37,342 bases of DNA from Frankiales bacterium (GTDB lineage Bacteria; Actinomycetota; Actinomycetes; Mycobacteriales; Geodermatophilaceae), in assembly GCA_025465155.1 (NCBI GenBank), contig JAODNJ010000375.1:1-37342 (forward strand), read 5' to 3'. A program made the position numbers and the translations under genes. Numbering within the stretch: position 1 is the first letter of the stretch; the number at the start of each line of letters is the position of its first letter. The notes beneath the pieces are model-generated. The model was not told the DNA's origin, searched no databases, and was given only the letters and a program-made list of their open reading frames with translations. Of this stretch, positions 25,971 to 33,934 are shown in pieces.

Positions 25971-26966
25971 TCACACGTGGGCCAGGGCGGCCCTGGCCTT
26001 GAGCGGCTCCCACCAGGCGCGGTTGTCCCGGTACCACTGGACGGTCAGTGCGAGGCCCTCCTCGAACGTCATCCGGGGCGCGTACCCGAGCTCGGCGGTC
26101 TTGGAGTAGTCGACGCTGTAGCGCAGATCGTGGCCGCCGCCGCGGGGGTCGATGATGTTCTCCACGTAGCTCCAGTCGCGCCCGGTGGCCTCGAGCAGCA
26201 TCTCGGTGAGCTCCTTGTTGGACAGCTCCCGGCCGCCGCCGATGTTGTAGAACTCCCCGGGCAGGCCCTTCTCGACCACGAGCTGGATCCCCCGGCAGTG
26301 GTCGTCGACGAACAGCCAGTCGCGGATGTTGGCGCCCTCGCCGTACAGGGGGACCTTCGCACCGTCCAGCAGGTTGGTCACGAACAGCGGGATGACCTTC
26401 TCGGGGAAGTGGTACGGCCCGTAGTTGTTGCTGCACCGGGTGACGGAGATGTTCAGGCCGTAGGTCTTGGCGTACGCCCTGGCGATCAGGTCGCTGCCCG
26501 CCTTCGCGGCCGAGTACGGCGAGTTGGGCTCGAGAATGTGGTCCTCGCGCCACGAGCCGTCGTCGATGGAGCCGTAGACCTCGTCGGTCGAGACGTGCAC
26601 GACCCGGCCCACGCCGTGTCGCAGCGACGCCTCGAAGACCTGCTGGGCGCCCAGGACGTTGGTGAGCACGAAGTCGGCCGCGCCGTGGATGGACCGGTCC
26701 ACGTGCGACTCGGCAGCGAAGTTGACCACGACGTCATGGCCCGGCATCGCCGCGTCCAGGTCGGCCTGACTGCAGATGTCGCCGCGGACGAACCGGAAGC
26801 GTGAGCTGTCCGAGACCGGGGCGAGATTGGCCCGGTTGCCCGCGTAGGTGAGCTTGTCGAAGACCGTCACCTCCGCGTCCTCGAAGCCGGGGTAGCCACC
26901 GGTGAGCATCGTGCGGACGTAGTGCGAGCCGATGAAGCCGGCTCCGCCGGTCACGAGAATGCGCAT
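25971..26966 (-). CDS. rmlB: dTDP-glucose 4,6-dehydratase
   Basis: A 331-residue extended SDR that converts dTDP-glucose to dTDP-4-keto-6-deoxyglucose with bound NAD. Signatures: VTGGAGFIGSHYVR at the N-terminus, FAAESHVDRSIHGA, HVSTDEVYGSI (with the D-E catalytic pair), NSPYSAAKAGSD (YxxxK), RCSNNYGPYHFPEKVIPL and the C-terminal RVTYDR-type region replaced by DLRYSVDYSKTAELGY. It is the first gene of rmlB-rmlD and divergent from the LCP gene. Confidence 0.96.
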   Translation of the reverse strand: MRILVTGGAGFIGSHYVRTMLTGGYPGFEDAEVTVFDKLTYAGNRANLAPVSDSSRFRFVRGDICSQADLDAAMPGHDVVVNFAAESHVDRSIHGAADFVLTNVLGAQQVFEASLRHGVGRVVHVSTDEVYGSIDDGSWREDHILEPNSPYSAAKAGSDLIARAYAKTYGLNISVTRCSNNYGPYHFPEKVIPLFVTNLLDGAKVPLYGEGANIRDWLFVDDHCRGIQLVVEKGLPGEFYNIGGGRELSNKELTEMLLEATGRDWSYVENIIDPRGGGHDLRYSVDYSKTAELGYAPRMTFEEGLALTVQWYRDNRAWWEPLKARAALAHV

Positions 26967-27073
26967 GGGCTACAGAGTGCTCCAGAACGTGGGCGGGTCA
27001 CGCATGGCGTGGCACCTGCGGGGTGCGTGTGGTGGGCGTGGTCCCAAGTGTCTCAGGGGGCTGCGTCGGTGGC

Positions 27074-27085
27074 GGGGTGCACCCC
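27074..27085. promoter_or_regulatory. 12-bp palindrome in the rmlB/LCP divergent region
   Basis: GGGGTGCACCCC is a perfect palindrome followed 11 bp later by TATCGT (27096-27101), a possible -10 for the LCP gene. The 250-bp region between rmlB and LCP otherwise shows nothing clear. An operator role is only a possibility. Confidence 0.25.
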
Positions 27086-27216
27086 CGGGCACACGTATCG
27101 TGACATTCCGACCACGCCGCTGGAATTTCGTGCCCGGCCCGGCACCTGTGCCGCCGGACATCGTGCCGCCAGAGTTCGTGCGCACAGGCCGGCCCGACGT
27201 GAGGACGACAAGACAC

Positions 27217-28767
27217 GTGAGCACCTCTTACCCGCGAGACAGCGAGCCGCAGCATCCGCTGCCTCCCCGTCTGGACCCACGCGCCGGGCGCGGGAACCGG
27301 GCCGGCGGGGACGCGCCCCGGGGACGCCGAAGCGGGCTCGCGGTCACGGGCCGCGTCCTCGGGGCCGTCGTGTCGGTCGTGCTCCTGGCCACGAGCGGGT
27401 GGGGGTGGTACCTCGGGCGCGTCGCGGAGGCCAGCGTCAAACGGACCGACGCGATCCCCACGAACGGCAACAAGGACACCTCGGGCCACGGCTCCGACAT
27501 GAACCTGCTGCTGGTCGGCGCCGACAGCCGCGACGGCATCACCAGCGCGGCTCAGCAGAAGGCGCTCGCAGCCTTCTCCGACGGCGGCTCGATGAACACC
27601 GACACGATGATCCTCGTCCATGTGCCGGCCGACGGGTCCAAGGCGTCCTTCGTCTCGCTCCCCCGGGACAGTTACGTGCCGATCCCGGGACATGGCAGCG
27701 ACCGGCTCAATGCCGCCTACGCCTACGGCTACAACTCCGCGCCCTCGAGCGCCTCGGAGAGCGACCGCCAGTCGGCCGGACAGCAGCTGCTGGTCCAGAC
27801 CGTCAGCCAGCTCAGTGGACTGCAGATCGATCACTTCGCCTCGGTCAACCTGCTCGGCTTCTACAACCTCAGCAACGTCGTCGGCGGGGTCCAGGTCAAC
27901 CTGTGCAAGGCGGTCAACGACCCGTGGTCGGGTGCCGTGTTCCCGGCCGGCCTGCAGACGATCACCGGCGCCGACGCCCTCAAGTTCGTCCGGCAGCGGC
28001 ACGGGCTCGATGGCGGCGACCTCGACCGGGAGAAGCGTCAGCAGGTCTTCATCGGCGCGGTCGCCCGCAAGATGCTCTCGGACAACGTGCTGCTGAACCC
28101 GAGCAAGCAGCAGGAGCTGGTGAAGGCGGTCGCCCAGTCGCTGACGGTGGACCGCTTGCTCGACCTCCTGCAACTGGCCCAGCAGATGCAGAAGGTCACC
28201 GCCGGCGGGGTCACCTTCCAGACCATGCCCATCGCCGGTGACATGACGACGGCCGCGGGTGCCGCCGTCCTCAAGGTGCCCGACCCCACCACGCTGCACG
28301 CGTTCTTCGCTCAGCTGTCAGCGATCCCGGCCTCGTCCTCGTTCGCTTCGTCCGGCCCGGGCGCCCCCGCGACGACCTCGGCGGCGCCGCAGACCGTGGC
28401 GCCGTCCAAGGTGAAGGTGCAGGTCTTCAACGGCTCCGGTACGCCGGGTCTCGCGGCCAACGCCGGGGCGGCCCTGCAGACGGCGGGCTTCACGGTGGCG
28501 GGGACGGGCAACGCGGACGCCGCCACCTACACGAAGACCGAGGTGCGCTACGCCGCGGGCAACGAGAACCTGGCCGCGACCGTCGCCGCCAAGTTCCCCG
28601 GAGCGACCACCACCGTGCGGTCCGACGCCACGTCTGGCACCGTCCAGGTCGTGCTGGGATCGGACTTCACCGCCGTGGGTCAGCCGCTCAAGGTGGCCGC
28701 CACCACCGCAGCGGCCACGCCGACCGACACCCCCCGCACGGCGGCCGACACCACCTGCATCAACTGA
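27217..28767 (+). CDS. LytR-CpsA-Psr (LCP) ligase with LytR_C domain
   Basis: A 516-residue type II membrane protein. A cytoplasmic basic/proline-rich tail (1-40) precedes one membrane span (about 41-67). The LCP domain shows GADSRDG (101-107), NTDTMILVHV (127-136), SLPRDSYVPIPGHGSDRLNAAYAYG (given as 147-151 and 152-171), and a late RQRHGLDGGDLDREKRQQ arginine segment; these are the pyrophosphate-binding and catalytic positions. A LytR_C domain (about 402-484, starting VKVQVFNGSG) follows, then a Thr/Ala tail. LCP enzymes join lipid-linked glycans to peptidoglycan; Lcp1 (Rv3267) does so for arabinogalactan and occupies the same place after rmlD. GTG 27217 was chosen (GAGGAC upstream); GTG 27199 is possible. 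The upstream 95 in-frame codons do not look like protein. Confidence 0.92.
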   Translation: MSTSYPRDSEPQHPLPPRLDPRAGRGNRAGGDAPRGRRSGLAVTGRVLGAVVSVVLLATSGWGWYLGRVAEASVKRTDAIPTNGNKDTSGHGSDMNLLLVGADSRDGITSAAQQKALAAFSDGGSMNTDTMILVHVPADGSKASFVSLPRDSYVPIPGHGSDRLNAAYAYGYNSAPSSASESDRQSAGQQLLVQTVSQLSGLQIDHFASVNLLGFYNLSNVVGGVQVNLCKAVNDPWSGAVFPAGLQTITGADALKFVRQRHGLDGGDLDREKRQQVFIGAVARKMLSDNVLLNPSKQQELVKAVAQSLTVDRLLDLLQLAQQMQKVTAGGVTFQTMPIAGDMTTAAGAAVLKVPDPTTLHAFFAQLSAIPASSSFASSGPGAPATTSAAPQTVAPSKVKVQVFNGSGTPGLAANAGAALQTAGFTVAGTGNADAATYTKTEVRYAAGNENLAATVAAKFPGATTTVRSDATSGTVQVVLGSDFTAVGQPLKVAATTAAATPTDTPRTAADTTCIN

Positions 28768-28769
28768 CC

Positions 28770-29573
28770 GTGCCGACCCCGGCCGACCTGCTCGCCGGCG
28801 CGCTGCGCGGCGCGCCCGCCGCGCCACTGATCACCTGGTACGACGACACGAACGACGAGCGGGTCGAGCTCTCGGCCACCACCTTCGCCAACTGGGTGGC
28901 CAAGGCGGCCAACCTGCTGCAGGAGGAGTTCGACGTCGGACCGGGCAGCACCGTGGCGCTGGCGCTCCCGGTCCACTGGCAGACCGCCGCGGCCTACCTG
29001 GCGGCCTGGAGCTGCGGGGCCGCGGTCCTCGACACCGCGGCGGAGGACGACGGCCGGCTCGCCGAGGCCGACGTCGTCCTCGCCGCGCAGGACCGGCTCG
29101 CCGCGCTGGAGGACACCGGACTGGTCGGCGACGACGGCGCGCAGCTGCTGGGCCTCTCCCTGCACCCGCTGGGCATGGGCATGCGGGACTACGTGGGTGC
29201 GGCCCGCGACTTCGCGCTCGAGGTCCGGACCGCGGGAGACGTCTTCGTCCCCTACGAGCAGCCCGATCCGGAGGCACCCGGACTGCTCGCCGGAGGCCTG
29301 GAACTGACCCTCGGCGGCCTGGTCGCGACGGCGGACGAGCTGGCCCGGCGGCTGGGGATCGGCGCGGGCGACCGGCTCCTCACCGTCGACCGCACCGCGG
29401 CCGAGGCCGGCCCGGTGGCCTGGCTGCTGGCACCCCTGGCCGCTCAGGCGTCGCTGGTCCTCGTCGGCCACCCGCGCCCCGACCGCCTGGCGCACCGCGC
29501 GGAGAGCGAGCGGGTCACGGCGACTCTCGGCATCAGCGTCGCTGGCGTGCGAGAGCTCGGCCGCCCCGCCTGA
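28770..29573 (+). CDS. TIGR03089 family protein (AMP-binding-like fragment)
   Basis: A 267-residue protein matching TIGR03089, an actinobacterial family that resembles the N-terminal part of acyl-adenylate-forming enzymes but is too short to contain the full active site. Visible parts include PLITWYDDTNDERVELSATTFANWVAKAANLLQ at the N-terminus and GSTVALALPVHWQTAAAYLAAWSCGAAV, both like AMP-ligase starts. GTG 28770 begins 2 bp after the LCP stop, so the two are surely cotranscribed. The same order is found in M. tuberculosis (Rv3267-Rv3268). The function is unknown; the constant link to LCP suggests a wall-assembly role (inference). Confidence 0.85.
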   Translation: MPTPADLLAGALRGAPAAPLITWYDDTNDERVELSATTFANWVAKAANLLQEEFDVGPGSTVALALPVHWQTAAAYLAAWSCGAAVLDTAAEDDGRLAEADVVLAAQDRLAALEDTGLVGDDGAQLLGLSLHPLGMGMRDYVGAARDFALEVRTAGDVFVPYEQPDPEAPGLLAGGLELTLGGLVATADELARRLGIGAGDRLLTVDRTAAEAGPVAWLLAPLAAQASLVLVGHPRPDRLAHRAESERVTATLGISVAGVRELGRPA

Positions 29574-29586
29574 CCCGTCAGGGGCG

Positions 29587-30348
29587 TCAGCCGGCGGGCT
29601 TGCGCAGGTAGAGCCGCCACTGGTCGTGGAAGTCCGTGGTCGTCCCGTTGGCGGTCCGCTCGACGACGAAGTGCTCCTCGATGGCGGCGAGGATCTCCTC
29701 GCGCGGGAAGACCGAGCGGACGGCACCGCTGTTGACCGCGTTCGGCGGGCTGGCGAAGAAGGACATGTAGGCCGCGCCCCCTGGCTTGAGCACCCGGGCG
29801 GTCTCCGCGACGTAGCGCGCGGCGACCTCCATCCGCTCCAGGTGGGTGTACAGCGACCCGGCGACGGAGAAGTCGAAACTGGCGTCGGGGTACGGGAAGA
29901 CGGCCTGCTCGGGCGGCTGGGTGCCCTTCGGGTTGTACATCGCGTTGGTGACGTCCAGCAGGTCGAAGTGGACCTTCCCCTCGCCCGCGAACGCCCGGTT
30001 GCCCCACTCGACGCTGCCCGGCACCACGTCCAGGCCCACGTACTCGGCGACGCCCATCTCCAGGAGCCCGATGGCCTGCCGGCCGTTGCCCGCACCGACG
30101 TCGAGAACGCGGTGGCCGGCCTTCACCAGGCCGTGGGCGGCGAAGTCGCCGGCCTCCTCGCGGCTGGAGGCCACTGCCCGGGAGGGGACGACGATGTGGC
30201 CCGCGGAGGCGCCCGCCAGCACGCCCTTCCAGCGCCGCACCGAGGGGTCGTTCCGGTGACGCAGCAGGTCCCACCGGACGAGGGCCAACTTCGCCAGTCG
30301 CCGTGCGGCAGGAAGAGCCCGGCGGTGCCGGCGGTCGAGCTGAGACAT
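29587..30348 (-). CDS. SAM-dependent class I methyltransferase
   Basis: A 253-residue protein with SAM motif I VLDVGAGNGRQAIGLLEMG, motif II YVGLDVVPGSVEWGNR, the post-motif FPYPDASFDFSVAGSLYTHL and ARVLKPGGAAYMSFFA. About 60 residues of basic N-terminal extension come before the domain. The substrate is unknown. ATG 30348 has GAAGGA 6 nt upstream, and TAGACT lies about 30 nt upstream. It converges on the TIGR03089 gene with a 13-bp gap and is divergent from scoA. Methyl groups cap some wall glycans, but nothing here shows that this enzyme does so. Confidence 0.85.
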   Translation of the reverse strand: MSQLDRRHRRALPAARRLAKLALVRWDLLRHRNDPSVRRWKGVLAGASAGHIVVPSRAVASSREEAGDFAAHGLVKAGHRVLDVGAGNGRQAIGLLEMGVAEYVGLDVVPGSVEWGNRAFAGEGKVHFDLLDVTNAMYNPKGTQPPEQAVFPYPDASFDFSVAGSLYTHLERMEVAARYVAETARVLKPGGAAYMSFFASPPNAVNSGAVRSVFPREEILAAIEEHFVVERTANGTTTDFHDQWRLYLRKPAG

Positions 30349-30487
30349 CCACGTCCTTCGGTGCAGGGAACGCCCGGAGTCTACGGGGCCACCCGGGACG
30401 CCCACCGTGGACCGGCGAGTCCGCGGGCAGCCCGTCCCGGTTACCCTCGGGGCGCTCCGGAGCGGCTCGACGGACGGTGGTCGTTGC

Positions 30488-31261
30488 ATGGACAAGGTTG
30501 TTGCCGGCCCGCGAGAGGCGGTCGCCGACATTCCCGATGGCGCGGTGCTCGCCGTGGGCGGGTTCGGATTGTGCGGCGTCCCCGTCGCGCTCATCGACGC
30601 GCTGCTCGAGCAGGGCGCGCGCGGACTCACCACGATCTCGAACAACTGCGGCGTCGACGACCAGGCCCTGGGCGTGCTGCTCTACGCCAACCGGATCAGC
30701 CGGACGATCAGCTCGTTCGTCGGCGGCAACAAGGAGCTCGCGCGGCTCTACCTCTCCGGGGAGCTCGAGGTCGAGCTGACCCCGCAGGGCACCCTGGCCG
30801 AGCGGCTGCGCGCGGGAGGCACCGGCATCCCCGCCTTCTACACGCCCACGGGGGTCGGCACGATGGTCGCCGAGGGCGGCATCCCCATCCGCTACGACGC
30901 CGACGGGAACGTGGTGGTCGCCAGCGAGCCCAAGGAGGTCCGCCGCTTCGGTGAGGAGGACTACGTGCTCGAGACGGCGCTGACCGCCGACTTCGCCCTC
31001 GTCCGCGCCGCGGTCGGCGACCGGCACGGCAACCTGCTGTTCCACGAGTCGGCCCGCAACTTCAACCCGCTGGCCGGGATGGCCGGGCGGATCACGATCG
31101 CCGAGGTCGAGCAGCTGGTCGAGCCCGGCGAGATCCTGCCCGAGTCGGTCCACCTGCCCGGGGTGTTCGTCCAGCGGGTGGTCGTGGTCGGCACGGAGGG
31201 CAAGAAGATCGAGAAGCGCACGACGCGCCCGCGCCGGAACCCCCAGGGAGCGACCGCCTGA
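30488..31261 (+). CDS. scoA: 3-oxoacid CoA-transferase subunit A
   Basis: A 257-residue subunit of a succinyl-CoA:3-ketoacid CoA-transferase, moving CoA between succinyl-CoA and acetoacetate. The N-terminal [26 protein letters not shown] is the CoA-transferase glycine loop; [50 protein letters not shown] and [11 protein letters not shown] are all characteristic. ATG 30488 gives the normal N-terminus. A TTACCCT sequence about 45 nt upstream may be the -10. The stop overlaps the scoB start (TGATG). The basic tail [13 protein letters not shown] is typical. Confidence 0.94.
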   Translation: MDKVVAGPREAVADIPDGAVLAVGGFGLCGVPVALIDALLEQGARGLTTISNNCGVDDQALGVLLYANRISRTISSFVGGNKELARLYLSGELEVELTPQGTLAERLRAGGTGIPAFYTPTGVGTMVAEGGIPIRYDADGNVVVASEPKEVRRFGEEDYVLETALTADFALVRAAVGDRHGNLLFHESARNFNPLAGMAGRITIAEVEQLVEPGEILPESVHLPGVFVQRVVVVGTEGKKIEKRTTRPRRNPQGATA

Positions 31262-31929
31262 TGGCCCTGACCCGCGATCAGCTGGCCGCCCGCGTGGCCC
31301 TGGAGCTCCGCGACGGCCAGTACGTGAACCTGGGCATCGGCATGCCGACCCTGGTGCCGAACTTCATCCCCGATGGCGTGCACGTCGTCCTGCAGAGCGA
31401 GAACGGCGTCCTCGGCGTCGGGCCCTACCCCTACGAGGGTGAGGAGGACCCCGACCTGATCAACGCGGGCAAGGAGACGATCACGATCCTCCCGGGCGCC
31501 AGCTTCTTCGACTCCTCGCTGTCGTTCGGGATGATCCGCGGCGGGCACATCGACGTCGCGGTCCTCGGCGCGATGCAGGTCAACGGCCGTGGCGATCTCG
31601 CCAACTGGCTCATCCCCGGCACGATGGTCAACGGCATGGGCGGGGCGATGGACCTCGTCCGCGGGGCGCGGGAGCTGATCGTGATGATGGAGCACGTTGC
31701 CCGCGACGGCTCCCCCAAGATCGTCGAGGAGTGCACGCTGCCGCTCACCGGTACCGGCTGCGTCGACCGGATCGTCACCGACCTGGCGGTCGTCGACGTC
31801 ACCGGCGACGGGCTCGTCCTCCGGGAGGTCGCCCCGGGCGTGACCGTCGACGAGGTCGTGGCCGCCACGGGCGCACAGGTCACCGTGCCCGGCGACGTCC
31901 GGACCATGACGCTGCCGGCCGCTGTGTGA
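31261..31929 (+). CDS. scoB: 3-oxoacid CoA-transferase subunit B
   Basis: A 222-residue partner of Sco[16 protein letters not shown] is followed by the catalytic glutamate E47 in [13 protein letters not shown], and [27 protein letters not shown] and [18 protein letters not shown] complete the signature. It starts on the last base of the scoA stop and overlaps the DUF1028 gene by 4 bp. Together with ScoA it would use acetoacetate or another 3-oxoacid; close relatives act on 3-oxoadipate. Confidence 0.95.
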   Translation: MALTRDQLAARVALELRDGQYVNLGIGMPTLVPNFIPDGVHVVLQSENGVLGVGPYPYEGEEDPDLINAGKETITILPGASFFDSSLSFGMIRGGHIDVAVLGAMQVNGRGDLANWLIPGTMVNGMGGAMDLVRGARELIVMMEHVARDGSPKIVEECTLPLTGTGCVDRIVTDLAVVDVTGDGLVLREVAPGVTVDEVVAATGAQVTVPGDVRTMTLPAAV

Positions 31930-32747
31930 CGTTCTCGGTCCTGGGGCGGGACCCGGACACCGGCGACCTCGGCATCGCCGTCTCCTCCTGCATCCTGGCC
32001 GTCGGCCGGGCGGTACCGAGCGCCCGGCCCGGAGTAGGCGTCGTGGCCGTCCAGGCGCGCAGCCGCCGCGGTCTCGGCAACGCGCTCCTGGGCGGGCTGG
32101 CCGACGGGCTGGCACCGAATGACCTGGTGAAGCGTGCCGCGCACGCCGCCGAGGACGCCGACCGGCAGATCGCCGTGCTGGACCCGGCCGGCCGGGTCGC
32201 CGCCGACACCGGGCAGGGCTCGTTCCCGGTGAGCGGCCACGTGGTCGGCGAGCAGTTCAGCGTGCAGGGCAACATGCTCGCCTCCGCGGAGGTCCTGCCG
32301 GCCATGGCGCAGGCGTTCGCCGCCGCCCGAGGCGGGCTTCCCGACCGGCTGCTCGCCGCCCTCACGGCCGGTCAGGACGCCGGCGGGGACCTGCGCGGCC
32401 GGCAGTCGGCGTCCCTGCTCGTGGTCAGCGGAACGCCGGCCACCGACGAGGACGACGGCGTCCGGATGGACCTGCGCGTCGACGACTCCGGGGACCCGGT
32501 GGCGCAGCTGCGCATGCTGCGCAACCTGCAGCGGGCCTACGACGAGCGCGACTACGAAACCCTGGCGCTGTTCGCGCCGGAGGGAGCACGCGACCTCTAC
32601 GCGGCCCTCGCGGCCTCCCAGCGCGGTGACCGGCAGGCGGCGCGCCAGGCCCTCGAAGCCATGCGGTCCCGGCCGGGATGGTCGGCCTGGCTGGCCTCGA
32701 TGGCGGGCGACGCCCGGGTGGCAGCGGTCTCGCGGCTGCTCGACTGA
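31926..32747 (+). CDS. DUF1028 family protein (Ntn-hydrolase-like)
   Basis: A 273-residue protein. The N-terminal two thirds match DUF1028: [43 protein letters not shown], then [19 protein letters not shown]. The fold is thought to be Ntn-hydrolase-like; a reaction is not well established. The last roughly 80 residues ([38 protein letters not shown]) are a separate helical region. GTG 31926 overlaps the scoB stop as GTGA, so it is made with the CoA-transferase. That operon partner suggests it handles a substrate or product of the transferase, for example an amide or thioester (inference). Confidence 0.85.
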   Translation: MTFSVLGRDPDTGDLGIAVSSCILAVGRAVPSARPGVGVVAVQARSRRGLGNALLGGLADGLAPNDLVKRAAHAAEDADRQIAVLDPAGRVAADTGQGSFPVSGHVVGEQFSVQGNMLASAEVLPAMAQAFAAARGGLPDRLLAALTAGQDAGGDLRGRQSASLLVVSGTPATDEDDGVRMDLRVDDSGDPVAQLRMLRNLQRAYDERDYETLALFAPEGARDLYAALAASQRGDRQAARQALEAMRSRPGWSAWLASMAGDARVAAVSRLLD

Positions 32748-32780
32748 GGAGGCGGGGCCTGGCCCCTGGTCAGCGCGGGA

Positions 32781-33761
32781 TCAGCGGGTGACGACGCCGA
32801 GGACCACGCACGCGGCCCAGGCGGCCCCCATGAGCAGCAGCACGCGGTCGCGCAGCACGATCTCCTCGGGTGCGCCGGCCTCGCCGCGGTCGACGTCGAC
32901 GGCGTAGCGCAGGAGCGCGAGGACGAACGGCGCGATCGAGATCGTCTCCCAGGGGAACCCAGGGTGCGCGCGCCGGAGCTCGAACGCCCAGAGGCTGTAC
33001 GTGGTGCACGCGACGCCGGCCGACAGGCTCCAGACGAAGCGCAGGTAGCTGGCCGAGTAGGCGCCCAGCAGGCGGCGGGTCCCGGCGCCCTCGCCCAGGG
33101 CCACCACCTCGGCGTACCGCTTCCCGGCCACCATGAACAGCGCGCCGAACGCGGCCACCAGCAGGAACCACTGGGAGAGCGCGATCCCGGCCGCCGCTCC
33201 TCCGGCGACCCCGCGGAGCAGGAAGCCGGACGCGACCACGGCGAGGTCGATGACCGGCTGGTCCTTGAGGAGGAACGAGTAGGCCAGCGAGATGCCGACG
33301 TAGGCCCCGAGCACACCCGCGAGCTGCGGCCGGGTGAAGAGGACCGCACCGGCCAGAGCGACGCCGAGGAGCACGATCCCGACGACGACGGCCAGCGCCG
33401 GCGGCACGATGCCGGCGGCCACCGGCCGGAAGCGCTTGCGCGGATGCCGGCGGTCCTCGGCGACGTCCCGGACGTCGTTGATCAGGTAGACCCCGCTCGC
33501 GGCGAGGCAGAACAGCACGAAGGCGAGGGCGGTCGCGCGCAGGACGTGCAGGTCGAGGATCACCCCGCCGGCCACCGGCGCCGCGAGGACGAGCACGTTC
33601 TTGACCCACTGCCGCGGGCGCATGGTGCGGACGACGCCGCCCACCAGGCCGCCCGACGGCGCCCGGAATTCCGGGGTGATGACCTCGGGTACGGAGACGG
33701 CGAAGTTGTCCTCGTACCGGTGGGCCGCGGACGCCGTCGGCCGGCCGCCCTCGACGTCCAC
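32781..33761 (-). CDS. ubiA: Decaprenyl-phosphate phosphoribosyltransferase (UbiA superfamily)
   Basis: A 326-residue integral membrane prenyltransferase with about nine spans. It transfers 5-phosphoribose from PRPP to decaprenyl phosphate, the first committed step to decaprenyl-phospho-arabinose. The metal site NDVRDVAEDRRHPRKRFRPVAAG is at about 95-117 (N95, D96, D99, D103), and the second site YAVDVDRGEAGAPEE is near the C-terminus; both closely match Rv3806c. GTG 33761 is preferred because AGGGGAGG lies about 7 nt upstream; ATG 33782, with GGGAGA before it, is the alternative and adds seven residues. It follows emb on the same strand after a gap of about 170 bp and converges on the sco operon. 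Confidence 0.94.
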   Translation of the reverse strand: MDVEGGRPTASAAHRYEDNFAVSVPEVITPEFRAPSGGLVGGVVRTMRPRQWVKNVLVLAAPVAGGVILDLHVLRATALAFVLFCLAASGVYLINDVRDVAEDRRHPRKRFRPVAAGIVPPALAVVVGIVLLGVALAGAVLFTRPQLAGVLGAYVGISLAYSFLLKDQPVIDLAVVASGFLLRGVAGGAAAGIALSQWFLLVAAFGALFMVAGKRYAEVVALGEGAGTRRLLGAYSASYLRFVWSLSAGVACTTYSLWAFELRRAHPGFPWETISIAPFVLALLRYAVDVDRGEAGAPEEIVLRDRVLLLMGAAWAACVVLGVVTR

Positions 33762-33934
33762 TCGATCGCCTCCCCTGACCATCGTTCTCCCGTCTGCGTC
33801 CCCGCCGGCCCCGGGAGACCACTGCTGCCCCGATCCGTCCCGGGTAGTCAACCCCGTGGCCGGGACCCGCGCCAACGGTTCCCGCCCGCAGCAGCCCAGG
33901 ACGTGAGATCTCTCCCACGTCCGGGAGCCCACGT
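33762..33934. other. Gap between emb and ubiA
   Basis: A 173-bp non-coding stretch on the path from emb to ubiA. The ribosome sites for ubiA are at its left end (33766-33790). I saw no clear hairpin or promoter; ubiA could be read through from emb. Confidence 0.4.

Noticed and set aside
32750-32785. Terminator between DUF1028 and ubiA (GGGGCC/GGCCCC)
   Set aside because: The stem is 6 bp with a 1-nt gap, too short and tight for a convincing hairpin.
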